Shown here piece by piece: positions 35,526 to 44,149 of a DNA stretch of 64,000 nt. Where the stretch lies: positions 4,259,501 to 4,323,500 of the forward strand of contig NZ_CP120679.1 of assembly GCF_029537375.1 (NCBI RefSeq), in the 5' to 3' direction. Positions within the stretch are counted from its first letter, which is position 1; each line of letters begins with the position of its first letter. The position numbers and the translations under genes are program-made. The DNA is from Bacillus sp. HSf4. Its GTDB lineage: Bacteria; Bacillota; Bacilli; Bacillales; Bacillaceae. A model generated the notes under the pieces. The model did no database searches and was not told the DNA's origin. It saw only the letters and a program-made list of their open reading frames with translations.

Positions 35526-37538
35526 TTATGATAATCCGAGTAATTTCCCGCCCTGATAGATGAGGAACGTGATCGCATAAGCAATCATTAACCCATAAAC
35601 AATCGACAGGAACATCCATTTTTTCGAGTTCGTTTCTTTTTTAATCACGGCTACCGTTGCCAGGCAAGGAACGTATAGCAGAACGAACGCCATGAATCCG
35701 TAGGCGGCCAGCGGTGTAAATTGCTGTGCCATCATGCCTTGCAGCTGGGATTCAGGTACAAAATAAATAATGCTCATGGAAGCGACGACGACTTCTTTTG
35801 CTAGAAAGCCTGTTAAGAGCGAGGCGGCGGCCTGCCATGTGCCAAATCCGAGCGGCATCAATAACGGAGCGATCACACCGCCGATCATTGCCAAAAAGCT
35901 GTCATCCATGTCAACGCCCGTTCCGCCCGGCCCTGTATAAGATAAAAGCCAAATGAGAACAGATCCGCCAAAAATGTAGGTTCCGGCTTTGCGGACGAAT
36001 CCTTTTCCTTTTTCCCAAGTCGAGCGCCATAATGTACGGGCTTGAGGCAAACGGTACGGCGGCAGCTCAATCACAAAAAACGATGTTTCTTCTTTCAGCT
36101 TCGACGATGACAAAAATTTTGCCAGCACCAATGCCGCAGCGATCCCCAGAACATATAATGACAGCACGACCAGCGCCTGGTGCGCCGCAAAGAAGGCGCC
36201 TGCAAACAGCGCATAGACCGGCAGCCTTGCCGAACAAGACATAAAAGGCGTCAGCATGATCGTCAGCAGCCGTTCTTTCGGCTGTTCAACGGTCCGGGCC
36301 GCCATAACCCCAGGCACATTGCAGCCAAAGCCGATGATCAGCGGAATAAAGGCTTTGCCGTTTAACCCGATCGCCTCCATCAGCCTGTCCATTACCATCG
36401 CCACCCGCGCCATATATCCGGAATCTTCAAGCAGCGAAATAAAGAAGAATAAAATAAAGATTTGCGGTACGAAGACTAAAACACCGCCTACACCGGCAAT
36501 AATGCCGTCAAGAATCACCGCCTTGATAAACGGACTGGCAGCCATGGCCGTCAATGCTGAAGTCGTCCAATCTGTCACGGGTCCGCCGATCAATCCGTCA
36601 AGCGCATCAGACAACGGTACACCGAGCCAGTCAAATGTCAGCATAAACATGAGATACATAAACGCCAAAAAAATCGGAATCCCCAGCACCTTATGTGTCA
36701 CAATCGCATCCACGCGGTCGGTCAAAGTCTGTTTTTGTCCTGAGCGAAGCTGCACAGAAGATGACAAAGCATGATCGATGTACTGCTCCCTGACATAGTA
36801 AATATGCTGATGCAGCGATTTGGCGGCTTCTTCTTGCTTAAGGCGCTCTTCGGCTTCCTTGGAAATGTCTTGTAATCTCGTTCGGTCAGCTGTTGCTTCC
36901 AGCTGTTCTTTCATTTTTGAGTTGCCCTCTAAATATTGCAGGGCCATCCAGCGCTTCGGCACGCCGGAGCGGTCCGGAATGACGGCTTCAATCCGGGTGA
37001 TCGCTTGTTCCAGTGTACCGCCGTAGTTGATCATCAGCGGCTTTGGCGGCTCCCCTTTGCTTGCTGACAGATGGCGGCTCAGCTCATCACACCCTTTGCC
37101 GCTACGAGCCACAATTGGGATGACCGAAACGCCAAGCGCTTCCGACAATTTCTCATGGTTGATCAACATGCCGCGCTGTCTGGCTACATCCGTCATGTTT
37201 AAACCGATCGTGAGTGGCTGTCCAAATTCAAGCAGCTGAACCGTCAAATGCAAATTGCGCTTCAGCTGTGATGCATCGACAATATTTAATATTTCTGTAA
37301 ACGATTCCTTCAATAAAAAGTCGGTGACGACCCCTTCATCACGCGATAGAGGGCTTAACGTATAAACTCCCGGGAGGTCGATCATCATTCCTTTTGTATG
37401 GCGGAGCATTCCCACTTTTTTCTCTACGGTCACTCCGCTCCAGTTTCCTACGTATTCATAGGAACCTGTTAATGCATTAAACAGCGATGTTTTACCTGTA
37501 TTCGGATTCCCGAAAAGTGCGATTTCCTGACGGGTCAT
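35526..37538 (-). CDS. feoB: FeoB, ferrous iron transporter
   Basis: FeoB imports Fe2+ through the cytoplasmic membrane, with a GTP-binding domain at the N-terminus. The 670-aa protein has the P-loop GNPNTGKTS (~11-19), the switch motif DLPGVYTLSP and NMTD for base recognition, then a helical linker and the Gate-type membrane region with conserved GFGCNVPGVMAARTVE and FMSCSARLPVY. Its ATG overlaps the feoA stop by four bases. Order feoA-feoB-feoC-like. Confidence 0.94.
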   Translation of the reverse strand: MTRQEIALFGNPNTGKTSLFNALTGSYEYVGNWSGVTVEKKVGMLRHTKGMMIDLPGVYTLSPLSRDEGVVTDFLLKESFTEILNIVDASQLKRNLHLTVQLLEFGQPLTIGLNMTDVARQRGMLINHEKLSEALGVSVIPIVARSGKGCDELSRHLSASKGEPPKPLMINYGGTLEQAITRIEAVIPDRSGVPKRWMALQYLEGNSKMKEQLEATADRTRLQDISKEAEERLKQEEAAKSLHQHIYYVREQYIDHALSSSVQLRSGQKQTLTDRVDAIVTHKVLGIPIFLAFMYLMFMLTFDWLGVPLSDALDGLIGGPVTDWTTSALTAMAASPFIKAVILDGIIAGVGGVLVFVPQIFILFFFISLLEDSGYMARVAMVMDRLMEAIGLNGKAFIPLIIGFGCNVPGVMAARTVEQPKERLLTIMLTPFMSCSARLPVYALFAGAFFAAHQALVVLSLYVLGIAAALVLAKFLSSSKLKEETSFFVIELPPYRLPQARTLWRSTWEKGKGFVRKAGTYIFGGSVLIWLLSYTGPGGTGVDMDDSFLAMIGGVIAPLLMPLGFGTWQAAASLLTGFLAKEVVVASMSIIYFVPESQLQGMMAQQFTPLAAYGFMAFVLLYVPCLATVAVIKKETNSKKWMFLSIVYGLMIAYAITFLIYQGGKLLGLS

Positions 37539-37765
37539 AGTTTTTCAACCCTTATCTTTTTTGCATCCTGCAGCCGGATGCCGACCGACTGTCCGCCTGT
37601 CTCAAACATGAACGGGCCGCCAAACGGCAGCTTCCGCTTGATGCAGATTTCAGCATTTTCTTTCATGCCGAGATGAATAAGCCGGCGCTGAACCAATTCA
37701 TTGACCTCTGAAAAATCTATCATTCTTGCTCTCTCTTTTTGTTTTAAATCGGCTAAAACCATCAT
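37535..37765 (-). CDS. feoA: FeoA, SH3-like partner of FeoB
   Basis: A 76-aa cytoplasmic protein with the FeoA SH3-like fold: VQRRLIHLGM (the conserved R-x-LG-M element), KRKLPFGGPFMF and the VGIRLQDAKKIRV end. FeoA is thought to support FeoB activity. The ATG follows GGAGG by six bases; the next ATG is also possible. A Fur box lies about 20 bases upstream. Confidence 0.9.
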   Translation of the reverse strand: MMVLADLKQKERARMIDFSEVNELVQRRLIHLGMKENAEICIKRKLPFGGPFMFETGGQSVGIRLQDAKKIRVEKL

Positions 37766-37784
37766 CGATGCCTCCGTCTGAAAA

Positions 37785-37799
37785 TGATAATCGTTATCA
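37785..37799 (-). promoter_or_regulatory. Fur box before feoA
   Basis: TGATAATCGTTATCA matches the 15-base Fur consensus TGATAATNATTATCA at all but one position. It lies about 20 bases before the feoA start. A TATAAT further upstream (37807-37812, minus strand) with TTGGTG 18 bases before it is a possible promoter. Confidence 0.85.
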
Positions 37800-37873
37800 T
37801 ACTATGATTATAGGTAATAAGTTTCCTTTTCACCAAACGAACATATGTCAAAATCAGAACAATTTTTCCAATC

Positions 37874-37921
37874 AAAAAAGCGAAAGATCAGCTCCGGGTA
37901 TTTTTCCGGCTCTGATCTTTC
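37874..37921 (-). terminator. Terminator after the acyltransferase gene
   Basis: On the minus strand GAAAGATCAG (37912-37921) pairs with CTGATCTTTC (37882-37891), with extra CCGG pairing inside, and a CTTTTTTG run follows (37874-37881). Confidence 0.8.
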
Positions 37922-37925
37922 CCCC

Positions 37926-39011
37926 CTAGCCTGCATGGTGCTGCACTTTTGGCTCTGTTCTCTGCCGCTTCGGCTGATATATTTTTCCGACAAACATATA
38001 TCCATATTTCAATTTATTGACAGACCAGGACACGAAAATGGCTGCACCTGTGCCGCCAAAGAAAAGCAACGCCACAGCCGGCACCGGACTGATGCTGTTG
38101 ATCCCGCTTAAGACGGCCATTCCGATAATCAGAAAAAAAGCGTGCAGTAAATAAATAGAGAAAGAATAGTTGCTGATGAACATGATTAGTCTCGGCACTG
38201 CAGTCAGCTTTGAAAACAGATGGAAGCATAGGAAAATGATGCTTATTGAGTAAAATAAAATATCCGGGCGCTTGGATGTAATCGCGATGTTTTCGCTGAA
38301 ATAGGATATCGCAACGATTGACACGGCCGTGACAACAGCCGCGGTATATACCGCATACCGGTATTGATCCAATAGGGCCAAAAAGCGCTTGTAGTCTTTC
38401 CCGCAATAATAGGCCAAACAAAAATAGAACAGCCACCCGGGAAACGGCACCCATGAAAACGGAAACGAGGCCTGCTCCTGTACGACGGGCGGGTTGATAA
38501 ACGTAAAATAGCATAAGTAGGCGGCGTTGACCGCAAAAGAAACGGAAAGCACCCATTTCGGTGATGCCTTTTGCAAAAAAGAGTGGAAGCACATATGCAA
38601 AAGATAAAATTGAAAGATCACGAGAATAAAATAGCCAATGAAATTCCCGAGAAAAATGTTGGCCAAAAGCTTTTGAACAATCGCTGCTGCATGAAACTGC
38701 TCCATCATCAGACCCGCCGTTAAAAACGCATCGAGAACGGCAATAAATAGAAAAGGGATAAAGATCGTTTTAAACCTCTTTTTTAAAAAACCTTCCGGAA
38801 CACCGTCGGAATAAGCATGGGCCAATAAAAATTCGGAAATGAATATAAATGCCGGCGTGCTGAACATCAGCAGGGTCCGAAAAGACTCAATGACATGAAC
38901 TGTATCCCCGAGCATTTCTTCCTGGAGAAACATCACCATCGATATCGCATGAAGCAAAACCACGCTTAAACAGGAGATACAACGAAGTACAAAAATTTCT
39001 TTCACTTGCAC
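37926..39011 (-). CDS. Acyltransferase-3 family membrane protein
   Basis: About 361 residues with around ten hydrophobic helices. The conserved histidine of acyltransferase-3 proteins is in helix 1 (CISCLSVVLLHAIS), and the C-terminal SNYSFSIYLLHAFF motif is typical. Such enzymes O-acylate cell-surface polymers or secreted sugars; B. subtilis YfiQ and YkrP are of this kind, and I cannot say which is closest. The GTG at 39011 is best placed after GAGGAG (eight bases); other in-frame GTGs are at 39020 and 39005. It is a single-gene unit. Two overlapping inverted repeats stand just upstream. Confidence 0.78.
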   Translation of the reverse strand: MQVKEIFVLRCISCLSVVLLHAISMVMFLQEEMLGDTVHVIESFRTLLMFSTPAFIFISEFLLAHAYSDGVPEGFLKKRFKTIFIPFLFIAVLDAFLTAGLMMEQFHAAAIVQKLLANIFLGNFIGYFILVIFQFYLLHMCFHSFLQKASPKWVLSVSFAVNAAYLCYFTFINPPVVQEQASFPFSWVPFPGWLFYFCLAYYCGKDYKRFLALLDQYRYAVYTAAVVTAVSIVAISYFSENIAITSKRPDILFYSISIIFLCFHLFSKLTAVPRLIMFISNYSFSIYLLHAFFLIIGMAVLSGINSISPVPAVALLFFGGTGAAIFVSWSVNKLKYGYMFVGKIYQPKRQRTEPKVQHHAG

Positions 39012-39025
39012 AACTACCACTCCTC

Positions 39026-39051
39026 TTTCAAATTTGAAATAATATCAAATT
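39026..39051. promoter_or_regulatory. Overlapping inverted repeats upstream of the acyltransferase gene
   Basis: TTTCAAATTTGAAA (39026-39039) is a perfect 14-bp palindrome, and AATTTGA (39031-39037) pairs with TCAAATT (39045-39051). They may form a repressor operator; no regulator is known to me. Confidence 0.4.
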
Positions 39052-39126
39052 AACATAATCATCCAAATAAGGGAAGAGGCGAAGTGCTTAGGCATGTTTA
39101 TTCACCTTGAGTCAGCCGTTTGCAAG

Positions 39127-39158
39127 AAAAAAAAGATTAGACAGCTGTCTAATCTTTT
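39127..39158 (-). terminator. Terminator of the yxdLM operon
   Basis: A 28-base palindrome (39131-39158, arms AAAAGATTAGACAG and CTGTCTAATCTTTT) begins just beyond the yxdM stop. On the minus strand it is followed by a run of T's (A's 39127-39134). Confidence 0.9.
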
Positions 39159-39160
39159 GG

Positions 39161-41044
39161 CTAAATTGCCGCTTTAATCTGCTTCGTATAGTAGAAGCGG
39201 ACAATGAAAAAGTAGAACACCTGGATCGCAAAAAAGATCCCGAGAACCATTGCCGATTCCTTGAAAAGATTATAACGGAACGCATGTGATAAAGCGGTGA
39301 GCGCAACCGCTCCATGGACCAGGGCGACAACGATCGGCGCAAAGAAAAGGATGCCGATTTGTCTGCTCAGTACTTTTTTGAGCTCGCGGTCTGTCAGACC
39401 CATCTTCGAAATGGACTTGAACTTCTGTTTATCATCGTCAAGATCTGTATAAAGACGGAAGTAAAGGAAGCTGCCTGCGGAAACGAAAAAGACGATGCCG
39501 ATAAACAATCCTACGAATAAGATGGGGCCATACCCTCTACTGATATCATATACCTCATAATCGACAGCAACGAACTGAAAAGGATCTAATTTTTTCGCCA
39601 GCTTCTCTCCGGCTTCAATCACTTGCCTGTCATTTTTGTCCTGAGCCTGCCATGCATAGAACCATGTTTCCCTTTTTGGTTTTCTCAGCTTCTGATAGTC
39701 GCTGTCTGTCACAACGTAATAAGAGCCTGTTTCAGGCAATGCCTTTGATCGAACGACTTGATCAGCGTGAATCTTTCTCTCCGGGGTAAGGGTGATCGGC
39801 TGCTTAAGCAAATCACTTCCCCCGCGGTCTTCTCGTTCGTCAAATTCGACTGCCGCGGCTTTTCCTTCTTGAAGCTTGATTTGCTCCGCACCGATAAGGA
39901 CAGCGAACCGGTTATAATCGGATTGCTTGACGATCAGCACGCTTTCGCCGTTGATTTCGAAATACTTTAGTAACGCTTCGGCTTTTTCTGTTTGAATGTT
40001 CTTCTCTTTCAATGTTTCATCAATGAACACGACATCTTTTTCAGTGTTTTTGTTATTTTCCCCGGCACTATACGTGAATGTATTGGGGTTCATTTTTTTC
40101 ATCCCGCCGGTCAAAAGGGTTTGAAAACCGTATAACGTGCCGATGGCGCTGAACGCGACGGTCGATATGATGGCCACCATAAAAAACGTCCGCGCATTGT
40201 CTTTCATCCGGAAAGAAAGGTCGGAAAATAAAATCATGTTCGTTTTCCGCCAAAACAAGCTCTCCCGCTTTTTAAGCCGGCGAATGACAAATACGCTCAA
40301 CTGTGTAAACAGCAAATATGTTCCGAGAATGACGACAATTGTCACCGGAAGCATCGCTATAAAAACGCCGTTTCCCTTTGCAGCCAAAGCGACATAATAG
40401 CCTGAAGCCAACAACAAAGCCGCAAGCAGCGTCAGCAGGACGGATGCCTTCGGCTCGCCTTTTGACTTCTGATTTCCTTTCAGCAAATGGATCAACTTTT
40501 CACTGCGCAGCACAAATGATACGAGAAAAGAAATGAATAAAAACAGAGCAGTAAAGGATATAAACGTGACAATGATCGCCAAAAGCGGAAAATAAAAATT
40601 GAGCTTGTTTTCAATAATCAGCACATTTTCGGCTGCAAGCAGGATTAATTTTGCAAATACAAGTCCAAGGACAATCCCGCCAATCGTCGCAAAAAAGCCA
40701 ATCAACATATTTTCCAAAAATACCATCGTGCGGATCTGGCGCATCGACATCCCCTGAATCATTAAAACGCCGAATTCCTTTCTTCTCGATTGCAGGAATG
40801 AGCTCATCGAGTACAATACAAAGAAAAAAGAAAAGACAAAGATAATGCCGCCGGCTACAGAGAGACCTCCGGACGCCTTCTGTCCCATGCCGGTGCTGAG
40901 GGAATCCCCGCCAAGAGCCGGATGGAATGCAAATATCGCAAATGTAAAAAACACCATCACCGTGAACATGCTGCTGAGAAAATAAGCGGCATAAAGCCTT
41001 TTGTTGCGAATGACGTTGTTAAACGCGAACTGACGAAAGGTCAT
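39161..41044 (-). CDS. yxdM: YxdM, BceB-type ABC permease
   Basis: A 627-aa permease of the peptide-sensing and detoxification ABC family (BceB, PsdB, YxdM). It has about ten transmembrane helices and one large extracellular domain (roughly residues 295-500) between helices 7 and 8, the part that recognises antimicrobial peptides. It starts MTFRQFAFNNVIRNKR, as recalled for B. subtilis YxdM. The ATG at 41044 has GGGAGG eight bases before it; the ATG at 41050 is too close. It overlaps yxdL by 26 bases. In B. subtilis the Yxd module responds to cationic peptides such as LL-37. Confidence 0.9.
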   Translation of the reverse strand: MTFRQFAFNNVIRNKRLYAAYFLSSMFTVMVFFTFAIFAFHPALGGDSLSTGMGQKASGGLSVAGGIIFVFSFFFVLYSMSSFLQSRRKEFGVLMIQGMSMRQIRTMVFLENMLIGFFATIGGIVLGLVFAKLILLAAENVLIIENKLNFYFPLLAIIVTFISFTALFLFISFLVSFVLRSEKLIHLLKGNQKSKGEPKASVLLTLLAALLLASGYYVALAAKGNGVFIAMLPVTIVVILGTYLLFTQLSVFVIRRLKKRESLFWRKTNMILFSDLSFRMKDNARTFFMVAIISTVAFSAIGTLYGFQTLLTGGMKKMNPNTFTYSAGENNKNTEKDVVFIDETLKEKNIQTEKAEALLKYFEINGESVLIVKQSDYNRFAVLIGAEQIKLQEGKAAAVEFDEREDRGGSDLLKQPITLTPERKIHADQVVRSKALPETGSYYVVTDSDYQKLRKPKRETWFYAWQAQDKNDRQVIEAGEKLAKKLDPFQFVAVDYEVYDISRGYGPILFVGLFIGIVFFVSAGSFLYFRLYTDLDDDKQKFKSISKMGLTDRELKKVLSRQIGILFFAPIVVALVHGAVALTALSHAFRYNLFKESAMVLGIFFAIQVFYFFIVRFYYTKQIKAAI

Positions 41045-41782
41045 GTGCATCCCCTCCCAGCAAAGAAAGCGTGTCGAGAATCTTTTGGAAAAAGGCCTGA
41101 CGGTTATCGCCGCGGCTCATTTCCGAATACAGCTTTCCGTCTTTAATAAAGACGACCCGGTTGCAGAAGCTGGCCGCTTGAGGATCGTGCGTGACGAGCA
41201 GCATTGTCGTCTTCTCATTCCGGTTGATTGATTCAAGCATTTCCATGACATCTTTTGATGACTTCGAATCAAGATTTCCCGTCGGTTCATCGGCAAGCAG
41301 AAGCTTCGGCGAATGAATCATCGCTCTGGCTACGGCAGCCCGCTGCGCCTGTCCTCCTGATATCTCGAATGTGCGCTTTTTCATGATGTGCGTGATGCCG
41401 AGTTTTTCGGCTAAAGCGTGCGCTTTCCGCTTCATCTCTTTGACCTTTTCTCCATCCAATGTCAACGGCAGGACGATGTTTTCTTCCACCGTTAATGTAG
41501 GCAAAAGGTTAAAGTCCTGAAAAACAAATCCAAGCTCTCTCCTGCGGAACTTGGCCAGCTTTTCTTTTTTAAGCAAATGCGGATTTTTCCCGTTGATCAG
41601 GATTTCTCCTGTCGTCGGTTCATCGATGGTCGCAATCATATTTAACAGGGTCGTTTTCCGCTTCCGGAAGGACCCATGATGCCGACAAATTCCCCTTCTT
41701 CAATCGTCAGGTTAATATCGGTTAACGCACGGTATGCGATTTTTCCTTCATAAATTTTACTTGCTTGTTTGACATGAAGCAT
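41019..41782 (-). pseudogene. yxdL: YxdL, BceA-type ABC ATPase, frameshifted inside Walker A as sequenced
   Basis: The gene starts at 41782 behind AAGGAGATC and encodes [13 protein letters not shown] and then [10 protein letters not shown]. At that point the frame breaks: the coding strand has GGAAAACGACC where GGAAAAACGACC would give GKTTLLNM (T4 at 41654-41657). Downstream the shifted frame continues perfectly: GFVFQDFNLLPTLT (Q-loop), EISGGQAQRAAVARAM (signature), LLLADEPTGNLDS (Walker B) and VTHDP. As written the ATPase would be inactive and YxdM orphaned. A one-base homopolymer deletion in the data is the likeliest cause. The restored length is about 254 aa, normal for the family. Confidence 0.85.
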
Positions 41783-41824
41783 CACAAGATCTCCTTTCAC
41801 ATTTCACTTTCGATCTGTGACCAG

Positions 41825-41830
41825 TTTATC
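41825..41830 (-). promoter_or_regulatory. Possible -10 element of the yxdLM promoter
   Basis: GATAAA on the minus strand lies 53 bases from the centre of the YxdJ-type operator at 41874-41887. The yxeA promoter has the same operator-to--10 distance (52 bases), which supports this placement. Confidence 0.45.
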
Positions 41831-41873
41831 GAAACGGACGGATAGCCAGCTATCGATTATTCTTTCACTTTCA

Positions 41874-41887
41874 TTACATCGATGTAA
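41874..41887. promoter_or_regulatory. YxdJ (BceR-type) operator upstream of yxdL
   Basis: TTACATCGATGTAA is a perfect palindrome and an exact match to the BceR-family consensus TNACA-N4-TGTAA. It overlaps the last codons of yxdK, about 90 bases before yxdL, which fits separate, stimulus-dependent transcription of the transporter genes. Confidence 0.8.
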
Positions 41888-42881
41888 GGTTTTGCGTCTG
41901 TGTGAAGATCGTGCGAACCGTCGTACCCTTCCCTTCCTCTGACTCGAGTTCAAGCCGATGGCCGAGCTGGTCGGCCGCCGTTTTTGCCAGGTAGAGGCCC
42001 ATGCCCGTCGATTCTCTGAATTTACGGCCGTTTTCCCCTGTGAAGAACGGATCGAATACGCGGTTTTGATCTATTTTCGGGATGCCGGCACCGAAGTCTG
42101 TCACTTCCAATACCGCTTCACCGTCTTTTTCATCAAGCGAAATGATGATGGTATTGTTTTTTCCCGCCGAATATTTCACCGCATTATGAATGAACTGAGT
42201 CAGCATGAAAAACAGCCACTTTTCGTCCGTTTCGACAATAATGCCTTGCCTTTGCTCCTGAAACTTAGGATACACCTGATTGCGAATATAAAACCGCTTG
42301 TTTTCCTGATTGACCTCATGGACAATATCGGCCAACACAACCGGTTTAACGTGGAAATCCTGTTCGATTGTACGCAGGCGGGCCATATAGAGGATGGTAT
42401 TCAGCCCGGTTTTGATTCGCTCCGTCTCCTCGCGGATGCTTGATGATTCCGGTTCATCCAAATTTTGCGCCGTCAGCTCAATCACAGACAGCGGCGTTTT
42501 CATCTGGTGAACCCATTGATCCATAAAGGTCAGATGTTCTTTCTTTCCGCGCTCCAGTTCCTTCAATTCATGTCGATAATGTCTGTACTGGCTTTTCAGC
42601 AGCTGTTCAAGCGCTTCTCCCAGAGGAGACAGGGGCTGACTCGTTTTTTGAAAGGTGTCATCCAGTGACGCGAGGGTGCTGCCAAGGCGCTGATAAAAGG
42701 TGCGGCGCGTATAGTAGTGATAGACAAGGTAGCTTCCCAAAAGGAAAAAACCGAGAAAAACGGCATACAAAGCAGGCCTGATGTGTCGGTATCCATCAAG
42801 CCAGTAGACGAGCAGCATCACGAAAAACTGGAGCGCCTGTACGGCGATCAATAGATAGTGTTCTTTGAAAAAAAGCTTCAT
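41874..42881 (-). CDS. yxdK: YxdK, BceS-type intramembrane sensor histidine kinase
   Basis: A 335-aa kinase of the intramembrane-sensing class: two N-terminal transmembrane helices (about residues 10-28 and 37-55) with almost no extracellular loop, so it relies on YxdLM for sensing. The phospho-acceptor is His125 in DQWVHQMKTPLSV, followed by the HATPase region (FIHNAVKYSAG, DFGAGI, TGMGLYLAK). The ATG at 42881 follows GGGAGAGG and overlaps the yxdJ stop by four bases. Confidence 0.9.
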   Translation of the reverse strand: MKLFFKEHYLLIAVQALQFFVMLLVYWLDGYRHIRPALYAVFLGFFLLGSYLVYHYYTRRTFYQRLGSTLASLDDTFQKTSQPLSPLGEALEQLLKSQYRHYRHELKELERGKKEHLTFMDQWVHQMKTPLSVIELTAQNLDEPESSSIREETERIKTGLNTILYMARLRTIEQDFHVKPVVLADIVHEVNQENKRFYIRNQVYPKFQEQRQGIIVETDEKWLFFMLTQFIHNAVKYSAGKNNTIIISLDEKDGEAVLEVTDFGAGIPKIDQNRVFDPFFTGENGRKFRESTGMGLYLAKTAADQLGHRLELESEEGKGTTVRTIFTQTQNLTSM

Positions 42882-43585
42882 TCCTCTCCCGCCTTTACCC
42901 ATGATACATTCAGGCGGTAGCCGGCGCCTCTTACGGTTTCCACCGCATCATCAATATCAAGCTCCTGAAATTTTTTGCGGACGCGGGCTATATTGACATT
43001 GAGCGTATTTTCATCAACATATGCCTGATCATCCCACAGCTTGGCCAGCAAATCTTCCCGGCCCGAAATCCGCGGGTGCCGCTCCATTAAGCTTTCGATA
43101 ATATCGGCTTCTTTTTTTGTTAAAGATGCCGTTTTGCCTGCAAAACTCAATTCGAGCCGTTCCGGAAACAGCCGCAGCCCCTCTTTTTCAAGCATCCGCT
43201 CCTCGGATTTTGCCGCATATTCCCCGTAAGCGCGGCGAAGCTGGCTGCGGATTTTCGCCATGACAATCTCGGAGTGAAACGGCTTCGTAATAAAGTCATC
43301 CCCGCCGTTTTCCAAAGCCATCACCTGATCCATTTCACCCGTACGCGCCGAAATAAACAGCACAGGGCAAATCGATTCCCGGCGTATTTGCCGGCACCAA
43401 TAATAGCCGTCAAAGCTCGGCAGATTAATATCAAGCAGCACAAGATCAGGCTGTTCGCTTCTGAACTGGTCCATGATATGGTCAAAATCCTCGACGACAG
43501 TGACATGATATCCGTATTTAACAATGTGGGTTCTTAATAAATCCGCAATCTTCGGATCATCTTCAACGATCATGATGTTTTGCAT
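42878..43585 (-). CDS. yxdJ: YxdJ, BceR-type response regulator
   Basis: A 235-aa OmpR-family regulator. The receiver domain (residues 1-~115) has the acidic pocket VEDDPK and phospho-acceptor Asp52 in LVLLDINLPSFDG. The C-terminal winged-helix DNA-binding domain includes RISGREDLLAKLWDDQ and VRGAGYRLN. It should bind the two TTACA-N4-TGTAA palindromes at 41874 and 43653 and turn on yxdLM and yxeA. ATG lies eight bases after AAGGAGAG. Confidence 0.92.
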   Translation of the reverse strand: MQNIMIVEDDPKIADLLRTHIVKYGYHVTVVEDFDHIMDQFRSEQPDLVLLDINLPSFDGYYWCRQIRRESICPVLFISARTGEMDQVMALENGGDDFITKPFHSEIVMAKIRSQLRRAYGEYAAKSEERMLEKEGLRLFPERLELSFAGKTASLTKKEADIIESLMERHPRISGREDLLAKLWDDQAYVDENTLNVNIARVRKKFQELDIDDAVETVRGAGYRLNVSWVKAGEE

Positions 43586-43652
43586 TGTCTGTCTCTCCTT
43601 TGTTTGGCTATATTATGACATGAAGCTGTCTCTTTCACAAAACCGGCCAACC

Positions 43653-43666
43653 TTACAATCGTGTAA
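43653..43666. promoter_or_regulatory. YxdJ (BceR-type) operator upstream of yxeA
   Basis: TTACAATCGTGTAA matches the TNACA-N4-TGTAA consensus exactly and is flanked by CC/GG, which extends the symmetry. It sits 52 bases upstream of the yxeA -10 element (TATAAA, 43709-43714). Confidence 0.8.
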
Positions 43667-43708
43667 GGAAACTGTCATATGAATCCATTTCTTCTGCTTT
43701 ACTTTTTT

Positions 43709-43714
43709 TATAAA
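43709..43714 (+). promoter_or_regulatory. Probable -10 element of the yxeA promoter
   Basis: TATAAA precedes yxeA by about 40 bases. There is no good -35 element, which fits a promoter dependent on an activator bound further upstream. Confidence 0.5.
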
Positions 43715-43751
43715 ATTGTGCCAGACAACGCTGAAAGAGGAGTAAAGTGCC

Positions 43752-44117
43752 ATGAAAAAACCGAATGCAAAATGGCTGGCTGCGGTTCTCATCGCCGTCG
43801 CTGCGGTGTTTGCATTGCAAAAGCTGACGGGCGGTCTTGTCCCGATAGCCGATGAGGTGATCCAAAGCATGCAGCAGCATGAATACTACGCAAAAACGAC
43901 GGAGAACGCGGTAACATTCAAGAATGGCAAATATGTCTATCAACTCACCGGATTTGATGCAGGCGGAAACGGACAGCCATTCAAAACAGAGCTCGACCAT
44001 AAGCTGCACCCGGGCGCATATTTGAAAATCAAAGCCAGGGGGACAAAGGAAAGCCGCATGTTTGAAATCAAAAAAGAGGCGGTGCCTGAAGGGGCTTTGG
44101 CCAAACTGGAATCATGA
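43752..44117 (+). CDS. yxeA: YxeA-family (DUF1093) exported protein
   Basis: A 121-aa protein with an N-terminal signal or anchor helix (residues ~8-24) and one small beta-barrel OB-like domain (EYYAKTTENA, KYVYQLTGFDAGGNGQ, GAYLKIKARG). YxeA-type proteins accompany antimicrobial-peptide ABC modules; in B. subtilis yxeA lies downstream of yxdM. Here it is divergent from yxdJ with its own YxdJ operator. Function is unproven. ATG follows GAGGAG by about ten bases. Confidence 0.85.
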   Translation: MKKPNAKWLAAVLIAVAAVFALQKLTGGLVPIADEVIQSMQQHEYYAKTTENAVTFKNGKYVYQLTGFDAGGNGQPFKTELDHKLHPGAYLKIKARGTKESRMFEIKKEAVPEGALAKLES

Positions 44118-44146
44118 AAATCCCCACCTTGGGAGATGGGGATTTT
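44117..44146. terminator. Bidirectional terminator between yxeA and the chemoreceptor gene
   Basis: AAAATCCCCA (44117-44126) pairs with TGGGGATTTT (44137-44146). The stem overlaps the end of yxeA and lies just before the convergent chemoreceptor stop. Confidence 0.8.
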
Positions 44147-44149
44147 GGT

